From assembly GCF_001557215.1 (NCBI RefSeq), contig NZ_LSJM01000318.1:1-64000 (forward strand): a stretch of DNA of 64,000 nt, given 5' to 3'. The notes beneath the pieces were generated by a model that was not told the origin of the DNA, searched no databases, and saw only the letters and a program-made list of their open reading frames with translations. The position numbers and the translations under genes were made by a program. The stretch is from Sphingomonas sp. CCH9-E2 (lineage in GTDB: Bacteria > Pseudomonadota > Alphaproteobacteria > Sphingomonadales > Sphingomonadaceae). Shown piece by piece: positions 1 to 8,756 of the stretch (position 1 is the stretch's first letter; the number at the start of each line of letters is the position of its first letter).

Positions 1-603
1 CCCGCCGATCGCAGGGCGGTCATGCCTTGCGCTCAGTCATTGCCGGAGTGTGCCGGGGCAGCGGCGATGGCGGGGTCGCGCACTCTGTCTTTTGCGTTCG
101 GTGCGGGGGGCTGGCGGCAGCGGGTCGGCCTGGCGGCGCGGTCGGGCGATGGCGGGGGCTTGGCCCGGCGGCGCGGTGCGGCGGCGCGCAAGGCCGGGAA
201 GGGGCAGGTTCGGGTTGGGGGATGTCGGGGATGGCGGCGTGTTGCCCCGGCGCTGGGGCACGGGTCCTGCATGGTGCCTGCGTCTTCTGGTCGCTGCCGG
301 TGCGCCTGCCTGCTCCCGGTTTCGGGCAACCCCGGTGGCCGCGTTTGATGGCGGTCTGGCCGGATGACGGCTGCGCCTCGACTGCCTTGCCGCAACTGCT
401 GCGCCGAACTTTCTTCCCCTGGGCTTTCCACCCCGCGCGCAAGCGCGCGGGGACCCCGGATGCGCCCATTCCTCGCGAACCAAGAAAGCCCGGCTTCGCA
501 GTCCTTCGCTGCGCTGCGGGCTGACGCTGCGGCGGCATCGCGATCCGGCCGGTCGACGCCATCGCGGCCGCATGGGGCGGCCCGACATATCGGAGTAAGT
601 GAC
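1..603. other. Stretch without a supportable gene
   Basis: Several frames stay open on both strands, but they are Pro/Arg/Ala-rich translations that overlap each other and match no family I recognise, as expected for very GC-rich DNA. The + strand is strongly G-rich between about 110 and 250. The last 20 bases supply the ribosome binding site (GGAG) of the DUF736 gene. A gene may run off the left edge, but nothing in the visible bases proves it. Confidence 0.6.
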
Positions 604-927
604 ATGGCGAATATCGGCAGCTTCAAGAAGGTCGGCGAGGACTATCAGGGCTCGATCGTGACCCTCAGCGTCCAGGCCAAGGGCGTCCGCATCGTCCCCG
701 AGGACAACCGCCCGAACGAGAACGCGCCCACCCACCGGGTCTATGTCGGCCGTGCCGAGATCGGCGCCGCCTGGGCCAAGCAGTCCGCCGAAGGCCGCGA
801 CTATCTCTCGGTCAAGCTCGACGATCCGAGCTTCGCCCAGCCCATCTTCGCGAACCTGTTCGACGACGAAGGCAGCGAGACCTCGAGCCTGATCTGGTCG
901 CGCCCGCGGCGCTCGGGCAACGACTGA
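604..927 (+). CDS. DUF736 family protein
   Basis: A 107-residue protein of the DUF736 family, a small group found almost only in integrative conjugative elements and plasmids of proteobacteria. The opening MANIGSFKK, the central VYVGRAEIGAAW and the DYLSVKLDDPSF stretch are the family core. Its molecular role is unknown; it is usually encoded beside replication, partition or transfer genes. The ATG at 604 follows a GGAG site. A more divergent paralogue lies at 3298. This is the first clear gene of the conjugative module in the window. Confidence 0.9.
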   Translation: MANIGSFKKVGEDYQGSIVTLSVQAKGVRIVPEDNRPNENAPTHRVYVGRAEIGAAWAKQSAEGRDYLSVKLDDPSFAQPIFANLFDDEGSETSSLIWSRPRRSGND

Positions 928-1083
928 ACCAAGGCCAGGGCGCCCCGCCGGATGCGGCGGGGCGCCTTTTTGCGTGGCTGCAGCGGCGTGGAACTCGCGG
1001 CGCTATCCCCATGCGGGGAGAACGTCCGGCGCAGTGCGGGTCTTCGATGATGCAGCGGCGCTCGCGAGCCTTGCGGCCGGGAA

Positions 1084-1836
1084 TTGTCCCGACCGGAGCG
1101 CTACGCCGTCGCTGTTCGCCCGCCTTTGCCAGCGCATGCCGCCGAGAGGTTCGCGACGCATGATCGCGCCGATTTCGCGCAGGAATTCCTGCGCCGGAGC
1201 CCGGCCTATCGCGCGGCCTGGAGCGCCGCGCGCGATGGCGATGCGCGCCGCTGGGGGCTGGTTCGGCTGTTCGATCCCGAGGCGTCGGTGCGCCTGGCGC
1301 CAGCAATCTGGCGCGCGACATGCGCCTCGCAAATCGTCGCGCTGGCGCCTGCGCCTGCCGGCGTTGCCGGCGCGGCGGCGCTGCCCGACGCCGCTATCGT
1401 GGCCGAACATCTCGCCGAGGGCGAGCGGCATCTCGTGCTCGATTGCCGCGGCGTGCGGCACCGGCTGCGCGTCCTGGCGGACGCGCGCCACGCGCCGCTT
1501 GTGATCCTGTTACCGCCGCTCGGCGATACGCTGCGCACCGCCGCATGCGACGCCGCGCGGCGCATGTTCGCCGGGCTGAGCCTCGCCGAACCGGTCGCTG
1601 CGCTGCGGCCAAGCGCCTTGCAGCAGCAGCGCCTCGCGCTGTTGCTGCGCGTGCTCGACGCCTGGCAAGCGGGTGCCAGCAACCGCGCGATCGGGCTCGG
1701 CATCGTCTATCCCTGGCTCGGCGACATCGACGCGGTCGCGTGGAAGTCGATGAGCGAACGGCGGCGCGTCCAGCGGCTCGTGGCCGAGGCCCGAGCGCTC
1801 GCGGCCTCCGGCTATCGCGCGCTGCTGCGCGGATAG
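1084..1836 (+). CDS. DUF2285 domain-containing protein
   Basis: A 250-residue protein with the two-part layout of transfer-region DUF2285 proteins. The N-terminal segment (FAQEFLRRSPAYRAAW, about residues 31-46) resembles the regulator-like domain usually fused to DUF2285. The C-terminal part (about 150-245) is a helical region with a helix-turn-helix look (LLLRVLDAWQAGASNRAIGLGI). It is probably a DNA-binding accessory protein of the element. The start used is a TTG at 1084, which fits the usual length, but no strong ribosome site precedes it, so the start is uncertain. Confidence 0.8.
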   Translation: MSRPERYAVAVRPPLPAHAAERFATHDRADFAQEFLRRSPAYRAAWSAARDGDARRWGLVRLFDPEASVRLAPAIWRATCASQIVALAPAPAGVAGAAALPDAAIVAEHLAEGERHLVLDCRGVRHRLRVLADARHAPLVILLPPLGDTLRTAACDAARRMFAGLSLAEPVAALRPSALQQQRLALLLRVLDAWQAGASNRAIGLGIVYPWLGDIDAVAWKSMSERRRVQRLVAEARALAASGYRALLRG

Positions 1837-1956
1837 GGGCGACAGTTTGGATGCTGCGGTTCTGGCCGCTCCTTCAGGGGCGCCGTCTGCCGCCATTGAG
1901 AGCCGGTGATTGGAACGGGCCCCCGGCATGCGCCGGACCCTCGCCGGAGACTTTTA

Positions 1957-2232
1957 ATGACCAGCCAGCCCGTGCAGCCGTTGTTGCGCACCCCCGACGC
2001 CGCGCTCCTGCTCGGCCTGTCGGCACGCACGCTCGAGAAGCATCGCTGCTATGGAACCGGGCCTGCCTATCGCAAGCTCGGCGGGCGCGTCGTCTATGCC
2101 GTCGACGACCTTATCGCCTGGGCCAACCAGGGTGTGCGCCGCTCGACCTCGGACACCGGCCCCGGCATCGTCCATCCCCCCAAGCGCATCGATCTGAGCC
2201 TGCTCGACCGCAAGGGCGCGGTGCGGCGATGA
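1957..2232 (+). CDS. Helix-turn-helix (excisionase/MerR-like) protein
   Basis: A 91-residue DNA-binding protein. Residues about 10-55 form the winged helix of AlpA/excisionase-type proteins: LLRTPDAALLLGLSARTLEKH, then YRKLGGRVVYAVDDLIAWA. Such proteins act as recombination directionality factors or local repressors in mobile elements. The ATG at 1957 has GGAG about nine bases upstream. Its stop overlaps the ATG of the DUF2840 gene (ATGA), so the two are translationally coupled. I cannot tell whether it controls excision or transcription. Confidence 0.85.
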   Translation: MTSQPVQPLLRTPDAALLLGLSARTLEKHRCYGTGPAYRKLGGRVVYAVDDLIAWANQGVRRSTSDTGPGIVHPPKRIDLSLLDRKGAVRR

Positions 2233-2735
2233 GCGGCGGCTTTATCCCTTCCGGCGCACAAGCCTCTCCCTTCACGGGGATAACGACACTCGAACTGACC
2301 TGGGTCGAACAGCAAACCGAGCGCTGGATCCGCTTCGGCGCGCCGCTCTCGGACGCGATCCTCGACCGCCGCCGCCGCCGCTTGTCCTTCGCGGCGGGCA
2401 GCGTCTTCGCCTTCGTCCGCTGGGCGTCGAACGACTATGGCACGATCCTGTCGCGGCTCGCGATCCTGCGCGCCGTTGCGCCCGGCGAAGCCTATGCGAC
2501 GTATCCCTGCGTCACGCCCGGCGGCGAAATCCTCCTCCATCTGCGCGGCTGGCCCCGTGTCCGCCAGGGTCTCGCGCTGATCGATGCGCTCGAAAATTCG
2601 GGCTTCGATCCGTGCGCTGTGGCGCCGGATTATTGGAGCCATGCGCACAACCGGCTGATCGTCGGCCATGCGCCGCGCGCCTATGCCCACGCGCGGCATC
2701 GCGCCTGGCTGCTGCGCCGCGAGATCGGCGCATGA
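2229..2735 (+). CDS. DUF2840 domain-containing protein
   Basis: A 168-residue protein of the DUF2840 family, a marker of Tn4371-like conjugative elements that nearly always lies directly before the traF-type peptidase, as it does here. Characteristic stretches are TWVEQQTERWIRFG (about 25-38), FAFVRWASNDYGTI and the C-terminal AHARHRAWLLRREIGA. Its function is unknown. ATGA overlaps on both sides place it inside one operon. Confidence 0.88.
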   Translation: MSGGFIPSGAQASPFTGITTLELTWVEQQTERWIRFGAPLSDAILDRRRRRLSFAAGSVFAFVRWASNDYGTILSRLAILRAVAPGEAYATYPCVTPGGEILLHLRGWPRVRQGLALIDALENSGFDPCAVAPDYWSHAHNRLIVGHAPRAYAHARHRAWLLRREIGA

Positions 2736-3301
2736 CCCGCTTTGCGATCCTCCTGACCGGCACCTGCGCGATCGGCGCGCTGCTGCTGCCCGTGCTCGCG
2801 CGACCGGCACCAAGGCTGGTCTGGAACCTGAGTTCAAGCGTCCCTGTCGGGCTCTATGCCGCGCATCGCTCGGCGCCCAGGCGTGGCGATCTGGTCGCGG
2901 CGCATGCGCCGCAGCGCATCGCGCGGCTGATGGCCGAGCGCGGCTATCTTCCGCTTCGCGTGCCGATGCTCAAGCATGTCGCGGCCGCCCCTGGCCAGCG
3001 CATCTGCCGGACGGGAACAAAGGTTACGGTCGATGGAATCGTCGTGGCGCAGGCGCGGCTGACGGATCGCGCCGGCCGGTCGTTACCGCGCTGGAGCGGC
3101 TGCCGGACGCTGCGCTCCGGCGAGCTGTTCCTGCTCAATCCAGCCTCGGCCGACAGCTTCGACGGACGCTATTTCGGGCCGGTTTCCGCGCGCTCGGTCG
3201 TCGCCGTGCTCGAGCCCTTGTGGCTCCCGGGCAGCCCTTCGCCGGCGCCCGCTCGGCGCGAATCCCCTCCCCCACCCGTGAGCAAAAGGAACGCGAAATG
3301 A
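2732..3301 (+). CDS. traF: TraF-like S26 family signal peptidase
   Basis: A 189-residue S26-family serine peptidase related to TraF of IncP plasmids, which in RP4 matures and cyclises the TrbC pilin. An N-terminal membrane anchor spans about residues 4-22. The nucleophile is expected in the SSSVPVG stretch (Ser36), with the general-base Lys81 in PMLKHVAA. This matches the Ser-Lys dyad spacing of the family. The substrate in this element is probably the TrbC product at 14036. The gene overlaps both neighbours by four bases. Confidence 0.9.
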   Translation: MTRFAILLTGTCAIGALLLPVLARPAPRLVWNLSSSVPVGLYAAHRSAPRRGDLVAAHAPQRIARLMAERGYLPLRVPMLKHVAAAPGQRICRTGTKVTVDGIVVAQARLTDRAGRSLPRWSGCRTLRSGELFLLNPASADSFDGRYFGPVSARSVVAVLEPLWLPGSPSPAPARRESPPPPVSKRNAK

Positions 3302-3642
3302 TCAGGATCGGCGAGTTTACCGTGCAGGGCGATGGCTATTGCGGGCGCCTGACGACGCTTGGAATCGACGCAGTAGTGAGCATCGTCCCGGCCGCGCGAA
3401 GCGATATCCGGAACGCGCCCGACTATCGCGTCCACGCCGGCACAAGCGCCGAGGGGCCCGAGATCGGCGCCGGCTGGAAGCGCACCGGTGCGCGCGCCGG
3501 GGCCTATGTCGCGATCGTCATCGACGATCCCCAGCTTCCGCGCGCGATCCGCGCGAACCTGTTCCGCCCGGGCATCGAAGGCCAGCCGCATCTGCTGTTC
3601 TGGCAGCGCGCCCAGCGCCGCCGCGAGGCCGCAGACGCGTGA
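3298..3642 (+). CDS. DUF736-like protein, second copy
   Basis: A 114-residue divergent member of the DUF736 family. It keeps the IGEFTVQGDGYCGRLTTL opening, a YRVHAG...EIGAGW centre and the YVAIVIDDPQLP stretch, which align with the protein at 604. Two copies in one transfer region are common in this element family; the second usually sits, as here, between the peptidase and the transglycosylase. Function unknown. The start ATG overlaps the peptidase stop and its own stop overlaps the next ATG. Confidence 0.82.
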   Translation: MIRIGEFTVQGDGYCGRLTTLGIDAVVSIVPAARSDIRNAPDYRVHAGTSAEGPEIGAGWKRTGARAGAYVAIVIDDPQLPRAIRANLFRPGIEGQPHLLFWQRAQRRREAADA

Positions 3643-4313
3643 TGGCCCATGCGATCGCACGCCAGGTCACGCTGCTCCTCGCGGCGCTGCCGATCGCATC
3701 GTTTGCGCTGGCGCCAGCGCAGGCGCAGCCCGTGGCTGGGCCTTGCGGACCGGCAGCACCGCTCGCTCCTGCGATCACCCGCGCGTCGGTCCGCTTCGCG
3801 ATTCCCGAGGCGCTGGTCCGCGCGGTGATCGCGGTCGAGAGCAACTGGCAGCCATTCGCGGTCTCGCCCAAAGGCGCGATGGGGCTGATGCAATTGATGC
3901 CCGGGACCTGGGGCGAACTGCGCGCCCGCTACGCGCTCGGCCCCAACCCGTTCGACCCGTGCGACAATATCCTGGCCGGCACCGCTTATCTTCGCGAACT
4001 GCTCGACCGCTATGGCGATCCGGGGTTCCTCGCCGCCTATAATGCCGGCCCCGGTCGCTACGAAGCCTATCTGCGCGGTGCCAAATCGCTGCCGATCGAG
4101 ACGCTCGCTTATGTCGGCAAGCTCTCGATGCGGAAGCGCGACAATGATCGCAATGCCCCGGCTGCCCTGCCTGATCGCGACGCCTGGCGGCGCGGTTGGC
4201 TGTTCGCCGCAGATCGTGATCCCGAGCGCGAACCCACCGCCGGGCAGGACGCACACCCGTCCGATCCCCCACGCAACACCATCTTCGTGCCCCGCACGGG
4301 ACTGCCGCAATGA
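3642..4313 (+). CDS. Conjugal transfer lytic transglycosylase
   Basis: A 223-residue periplasmic peptidoglycan lytic transglycosylase of the SLT/VirB1 type. It opens the cell wall locally for assembly of the type IV secretion channel. A signal peptide (about residues 1-28, ending in AQAQ) precedes the catalytic domain (about 45-165). The catalytic glutamate is Glu66 in AVIAVESNW, followed by the diagnostic GLMQLMPGT and AYNAGPG motifs. The C-terminal tail after about 170 is proline- and charge-rich and probably disordered. The gene is coupled to the preceding DUF736 gene by a TGATG overlap. Confidence 0.93.
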   Translation: MAHAIARQVTLLLAALPIASFALAPAQAQPVAGPCGPAAPLAPAITRASVRFAIPEALVRAVIAVESNWQPFAVSPKGAMGLMQLMPGTWGELRARYALGPNPFDPCDNILAGTAYLRELLDRYGDPGFLAAYNAGPGRYEAYLRGAKSLPIETLAYVGKLSMRKRDNDRNAPAALPDRDAWRRGWLFAADRDPEREPTAGQDAHPSDPPRNTIFVPRTGLPQ

Positions 4314-4539
4314 CGGCCCCGGGCGTTCAGCGGGTCCGACCGTCTGGACTGGCGGGAGGACGGATTCAGCAGGAGAAGGAGCGATGGCAAGATAAAAGCG
4401 CCGCCGTCGGCCGGGGCGCAAATGGTTGTTGTGATTGGCAAATTCGCGCCGTCACCCTGGGCGGGGTGCCGTCGCGCATCCGCTTTTCTCCAGCGATTTC
4501 AATGTCCCGCGCGCTGGCACCCCGGCCTCAGGCGCGTTC
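4314..4539. other. Spacer before the relaxase, possible oriT region
   Basis: In an otherwise overlapping operon this 226-bp spacer stands out. It contains less GC-rich patches (around 4390-4400 and 4420-4445) and a small inverted repeat, CACCC-N6-GGGTG, near 4457-4472. Transfer origins of related elements often lie next to the relaxase gene, so this is a reasonable place to look, but I see no recognisable nic site. A 77-codon frame spans it and overlaps both neighbours at ATGA, yet its translation does not look like a protein. Confidence 0.3.
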
Positions 4540-6279
4540 ATGATGGCGACCGAGGACGACTTCTGCATCAGGCCCGGCAAGGCAGGCAACCGGGGTTCAG
4601 GGCATGCCCGGCCGCCCAGTCTTGCAGCGCAGGTCAGGCGCGCCGCCGCCCGGTCCGGAATCGTGTCGCGGTCTGCGCGCCGTGGCGGCGGCACCGGGCA
4701 GCTTGGGCGCGGCCGCGCGGTAGCGCTTGCCGGACGCGGGCAGGCGGCTGCGCGCCGGGTCGTGATCAAGGCGCGGATCGTGCGGCACGGCGGCGCGCGC
4801 TTCCGCGCTGCTCCGCTCGCGCGCCACATCGCCTATCTCGAGCGCGAGGGCGTGACCCGCGACGGTCGCGATGCATCCATGTTCGACGCGCGGACCGATC
4901 GCGCGGATGGCGACGCCTTTGCGGCCCGCTGCGCAGACGACCGCCATCACTTCCGCTTCACCGTCTCGCCGGAGGATGCCGGCGAGCTCGCCGATCTTCG
5001 GACCTTCACCCGCGAGTTGATGGGCGACATGGCCCGCGACCTGGAGACAGGCCTCGACTGGGTCGCGGTCGATCACTGGAACACCGACAACCCCCATGTT
5101 CACATCCTGGTGCGCGGCCGCGCCGATGATGGCGGCGATCTCATCATCGATCGCGATTACGTTTCGCATGGGCTTCGCAGGCGCGCGCAGGCTCGAGCCA
5201 CGCTCGAGCTCGGACCCCGCAGCCAGGTTGAGATCGCTGCGGCGCTGGGCCGGGAGGTCGAGGCCGACCGGATGACCAGCCTCGATCGCAAGCTGATCGG
5301 GCGCGCCGACCCGGATGGCATCGTCGATCTGCGCCCCGACAGCGTGGCGGGTGGAGGTCGGGGGGACGTGCTGTTGCGCGGACGTGCCCAGAAGCTCGAA
5401 CGCCTGGGGCTCGCGACGCCTGTGGGAGCGGCCCGCTGGAGACTGAAGCCCGATCTCGAGCCCATCCTGCGCGACCTCGGCGTCCGGGGCGACATCATCA
5501 AGACGATGCACCGCGCGATGCGCGGCGCTGGTCACGCACTCGATGGCGGCCGGCTCGCGATCCACGCGCCGGGTTCCGCGGAGCCGGTGGTCGGTCGCCT
5601 GGTGGCGCGCGGCCTTCACGATGAACTGTCCGGCACGGCCTATGCGGTCATCGACGGCATGGACGGGCGTCACCATCATCTGCGCTTCGCCGATCTCGAC
5701 CTGACCAGCGACGCTGCCGCCGGCGCGATCGTCGAGCTGCGCGAATGGCGCGATGGCAGGGGCGCCGCGCGCGCCGCGCTTGCCGTGCGCAGCGACCTGC
5801 CGATCGACGCGCAAATCCGGGCCCGCGGTGCGACCTGGCTCGATCGGCAATTGCTGTCTTCCGGCCTTGCGGAGTCGAACCACGGCTTTGGCGGCGAGGT
5901 GCGGGCGGCAATGGCGGCGCGCGCCGAGCATCTGATCGGCGAGGGACTCGCCACCCGGCGCGGCGGCCGGGTGACGCTCGCGCCCGACCTCATCGAAAAG
6001 CTTCGCAGCGCCGACCTGCGCGCGGCCACGGCCGGGATCGCCGCGCGCACCGGACTGACGCCGCGCGAGGCCGTCCCCGGCATGCCCATTGCCGGCACCT
6101 ATCGCGAACGGGTGACGCTTGCTTCGGGGCGCTTTGCGATGATCGACGACGGGCTCGGTTTTCAGCTGGTTCCCTGGCGCCCGGCGCTCGATCGGCAGCT
6201 CGGCATGACCGTCACCGGCACCCTGACACCCGGCGGGGTCGACTGGACCCTCGGCCGCAACCGCAGCCTCGGCATCTAG
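4540..6279 (+). CDS. Relaxase/mobilization nuclease with DUF3363 domain
   Basis: A 579-residue relaxase of the VirD2-like type with a C-terminal DUF3363 region, the usual form in Tn4371-like elements. It would nick oriT, stay bound to the 5' end and pilot the strand into the channel. The metal-binding histidine motif is visible as DHWNTDNPHVHILVRG (His186 and His188). A candidate catalytic tyrosine lies in the HIAYLEREG stretch, before it in the chain. The N-terminal 70 residues are Arg/Ala-rich. Of the two adjacent ATGs at 4540 and 4543 I give the first; longer upstream starts are less likely because they enter the spacer. Confidence 0.9.
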   Translation: MMATEDDFCIRPGKAGNRGSGHARPPSLAAQVRRAAARSGIVSRSARRGGGTGQLGRGRAVALAGRGQAAARRVVIKARIVRHGGARFRAAPLARHIAYLEREGVTRDGRDASMFDARTDRADGDAFAARCADDRHHFRFTVSPEDAGELADLRTFTRELMGDMARDLETGLDWVAVDHWNTDNPHVHILVRGRADDGGDLIIDRDYVSHGLRRRAQARATLELGPRSQVEIAAALGREVEADRMTSLDRKLIGRADPDGIVDLRPDSVAGGGRGDVLLRGRAQKLERLGLATPVGAARWRLKPDLEPILRDLGVRGDIIKTMHRAMRGAGHALDGGRLAIHAPGSAEPVVGRLVARGLHDELSGTAYAVIDGMDGRHHHLRFADLDLTSDAAAGAIVELREWRDGRGAARAALAVRSDLPIDAQIRARGATWLDRQLLSSGLAESNHGFGGEVRAAMAARAEHLIGEGLATRRGGRVTLAPDLIEKLRSADLRAATAGIAARTGLTPREAVPGMPIAGTYRERVTLASGRFAMIDDGLGFQLVPWRPALDRQLGMTVTGTLTPGGVDWTLGRNRSLGI

Positions 6280-6289
6280 GAGACCCTAA

Positions 6290-8263
6290 GTGCAATCATC
6301 CCGCATCCTCTGGGGGCAGGTCTTCGCAGTGCTCCTGATCGTGCTGGCCACGACCTGGGGCGCGACGCAATGGACCGCCGCTGCGCTCGGCTATCAGGAG
6401 GCCCTCGGGCCGCCCTGGTTCAGGATCGACGATTACCCGATCTATCTGCCGCCCGCCTTCTTCTGGTGGTGGTTCAGCTACGATGCCTATGCCCCGAAGA
6501 TTTTCGTGAAGGGCGCATGCATCGCCGCCTCGGGCGGGATCGCCGCGGTCATCGTCGGGGTGGCGATGTCGGTGTGGCGCGCCCGCGAGCTGCGTGCCGC
6601 CGAGACCTATGGCTCGGCGCGCTGGGCAACACCGCGTGAGATCAGGGCCGCCGGACTTCTCGGGGACGATGGCGTCGTCCTCGGGCGGCTGGGCCGCGAC
6701 TATCTGCGCCATGACGGCCCTGAACATGTGCTGTGCTTCGCGCCGACACGATCGGGCAAGGGCGTCGGCCTCGTCATTCCCTCGCTGCTCACCTGGCCCG
6801 GCTCGGCGATCGTCCACGACATCAAGGGCGAGAACTGGACGCTGACCGCAGGCTTTCGGGCGCGGATCGGCAGGGTGCTGCTGTTCGATCCCACCAACCC
6901 CGCCTCGGCGCCCTACAATCCGTTGCTCGAAGTCCGCCGCGGCGAATGGGAGGTTCGCGATGTTCAGAATGTGGCCGATGTGCTGGTCGATCCCGAAGGC
7001 TCGCTCGAGCGGCGCAACCATTGGGAGAAGACCAGCCACACGCTGCTCGTCGGCGCGATCCTCCATGTCCTCTATGCCGAACCCGACAAGACCCTTGCCG
7101 GCGTCGCGGCATTCCTGTCCGATCCGCGCCGCCCGATCGAGGCCACGCTCGCCGCGATGATGTCGACCCGCCACCTGGGCGAGGCCGGTGTCCATCCGGT
7201 GGTCGCCTCGGCGGCGCGCGAGCTGCTCAACAAGTCGGAGAATGAGCGCTCGGGCGTGCTGTCGACCGCGATGTCGTTCCTCGGTCTCTACCGCGATCCC
7301 GTCGTGGCAAAGGTGACCAGCAGCTCGGCCTGGCGGATCGCCGACCTGGTCGAGGCCGATCGTCCGGTCACGCTTTACCTGGTCGTGCCGCCGTCCGACA
7401 TCAGTCGCACCAAGCCGCTGATCCGCCTGCTGCTCAACCAGATCGGGCGGCGGCTGACCGAAGAGTTGCGACCGAGCGCGAAGCGGCACCGCGTCCTGCT
7501 CATGCTCGACGAGTTTCCGGCGCTCGGCCGGCTGGACTTTTTCGAGTCCGCGCTCGCCTTCATGGCGGGCTATGGGCTCAAGGCCTTTCTGATCGCCCAG
7601 TCGCTCAACCAGATCGAGAAGGCGTATGGCGCCAACAACGCCATCCTCGACAACTGCCATGCGCGCGTGAGCTTCGCGACCAATGACGAGCGGACCGCCA
7701 AGCGCATCTCGGACGCGCTCGGTACCGCGACCGAGATGCGTGCGATGAAGAATTATGCAGGGCACCGGCTCTCGCCCTGGCTCGGTCATTTGATGGTCTC
7801 GCGCACGGAGACCGCCCGCGCCCTGCTCACGCCGGGCGAAGTGATGCAGCTGCCGCCCGACGACGAGATCGTCATGATCGCCGGGACCCACCCGATCCGC
7901 GCGCGCAAGGTCCGCTATTATGCCGATCCACGCCTCAAGGCCCGGGTGCAGGATCCGCCCGCTCCGTCCGGGCATGTGCCGCCCTGCGCCAATGACTGGA
8001 CCGACCGGCCGCAACCCGCCCAGCCGGGCCCGGCTCCTGCACCCGATCCCGCCCGCAGCGATCCCGCAAATGCGGGCATTCGCCGCGAACCCGAGCTTGC
8101 CGAGGAACAGGAGATCGTGCCCCGCCCCGCGCCGCCGCGCGGAGAATTCGAGTTCGAAGACGGGGCTGGCGACGATGCCGCCGCCAACAAGCGCGTGCGA
8201 CACCGGATGCGCAGGGCCGCCCGCCAGGCCTCGCTCGATCCAAATGATGGAGTCGATCTATGA
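6290..8263 (+). CDS. traG: TraG/VirD4-type coupling ATPase
   Basis: A 657-residue type IV coupling protein that links the relaxosome to the secretion channel. Two N-terminal membrane helices (about 7-27 and 70-95) anchor the ATPase domain. Walker A is PTRSGKGVG (Lys157) and Walker B is LLMLDEFPALG (Asp407). The FIAQSLNQIEKAYG stretch after Walker B is typical of TraG. The tail after about 560 is Pro-rich and variable. The GTG start at 6290 has AGGAG eight bases upstream. Its stop overlaps the ATG of the next gene. Confidence 0.95.
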   Translation: MQSSRILWGQVFAVLLIVLATTWGATQWTAAALGYQEALGPPWFRIDDYPIYLPPAFFWWWFSYDAYAPKIFVKGACIAASGGIAAVIVGVAMSVWRARELRAAETYGSARWATPREIRAAGLLGDDGVVLGRLGRDYLRHDGPEHVLCFAPTRSGKGVGLVIPSLLTWPGSAIVHDIKGENWTLTAGFRARIGRVLLFDPTNPASAPYNPLLEVRRGEWEVRDVQNVADVLVDPEGSLERRNHWEKTSHTLLVGAILHVLYAEPDKTLAGVAAFLSDPRRPIEATLAAMMSTRHLGEAGVHPVVASAARELLNKSENERSGVLSTAMSFLGLYRDPVVAKVTSSSAWRIADLVEADRPVTLYLVVPPSDISRTKPLIRLLLNQIGRRLTEELRPSAKRHRVLLMLDEFPALGRLDFFESALAFMAGYGLKAFLIAQSLNQIEKAYGANNAILDNCHARVSFATNDERTAKRISDALGTATEMRAMKNYAGHRLSPWLGHLMVSRTETARALLTPGEVMQLPPDDEIVMIAGTHPIRARKVRYYADPRLKARVQDPPAPSGHVPPCANDWTDRPQPAQPGPAPAPDPARSDPANAGIRREPELAEEQEIVPRPAPPRGEFEFEDGAGDDAAANKRVRHRMRRAARQASLDPNDGVDL

Positions 8264-8694
8264 ATATGCTGCGGATCAAACACACGTTCCGGCTACCGCC
8301 CGACCTGTCGCGCGGGCTTTCCGACTATGCCGCGCGCAAGCGGGTCAGCCAGGCGCTGGTCGTGGAAACAGCGCTCAGGTCCCTGCTTTCGGGAGACAGC
8401 GCCGAGCATCTCGAGGCCGTGCTGAGCCGCAGGCTCGACAGGCTTTCAAGGCAGGCGGACAAGCTGGCCTGGCATGTGGAGCTCGGAAACGAGACGCTCG
8501 CACTGTTCGTCCGCTTCTGGCTGGTCAACAATCCGCCGTTACCCGACACGGCGCTCGCTGCTGCCCAGGCCATGGGCAAGGAACGCTGGGAGCGCTTCGT
8601 TGCAACGCTGAACCGGCGAATGGAATTTGGACCGCGTCTGAAGAACGAGATTTCAGAGGATGTCGATCCGGAATCGGGAGCGTCCCAAGCCTGA
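8260..8694 (+). CDS. CopG-like ribbon-helix-helix protein
   Basis: A 144-residue protein with an N-terminal ribbon-helix-helix region (HTFRLPPDLSRGLSDYAARK, then SQALVVETALRSLL, about 8-45) and a helical C-terminal part. CopG-like proteins at this position are a regular part of Tn4371-like transfer regions, between traG and trbB, and probably regulate transfer or assist the relaxosome. The start overlaps the traG stop. A strong hairpin follows the stop directly, and trbB is displaced 4.4 kb downstream. Confidence 0.87.
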   Translation: MNMLRIKHTFRLPPDLSRGLSDYAARKRVSQALVVETALRSLLSGDSAEHLEAVLSRRLDRLSRQADKLAWHVELGNETLALFVRFWLVNNPPLPDTALAAAQAMGKERWERFVATLNRRMEFGPRLKNEISEDVDPESGASQA

Positions 8695-8720
8695 GCGAAC
8701 CTTCCTTTGGAAAGGTTCGC
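8695..8720 (+). terminator. Hairpin after the CopG gene
   Basis: A near-perfect inverted repeat, GCGAACCTT...AAGGTTCGC (9-bp stem), starts within the last bases after the CopG stop. No T tract follows, so it may be a weak terminator or an mRNA-end stabiliser. It marks the end of the left transfer operon and the edge of the inserted gene block. Confidence 0.55.
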
Positions 8721-8756
8721 GCGGGCCTGCCTTAGCCCATCGCTATCCATCCGGCG

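Noticed and set aside
1-603. Several overlapping open frames on both strands at the left edge
   Set aside because: Translations are Pro/Arg/Ala-rich, mutually overlapping, and without domain or start signals; typical of very GC-rich DNA.
4310-4543. A 77-codon frame with ATGA overlaps to both the transglycosylase and relaxase genes
   Set aside because: Composition is not protein-like and no family fits; the overlaps alone are weak evidence. Kept only as a remark on the spacer.
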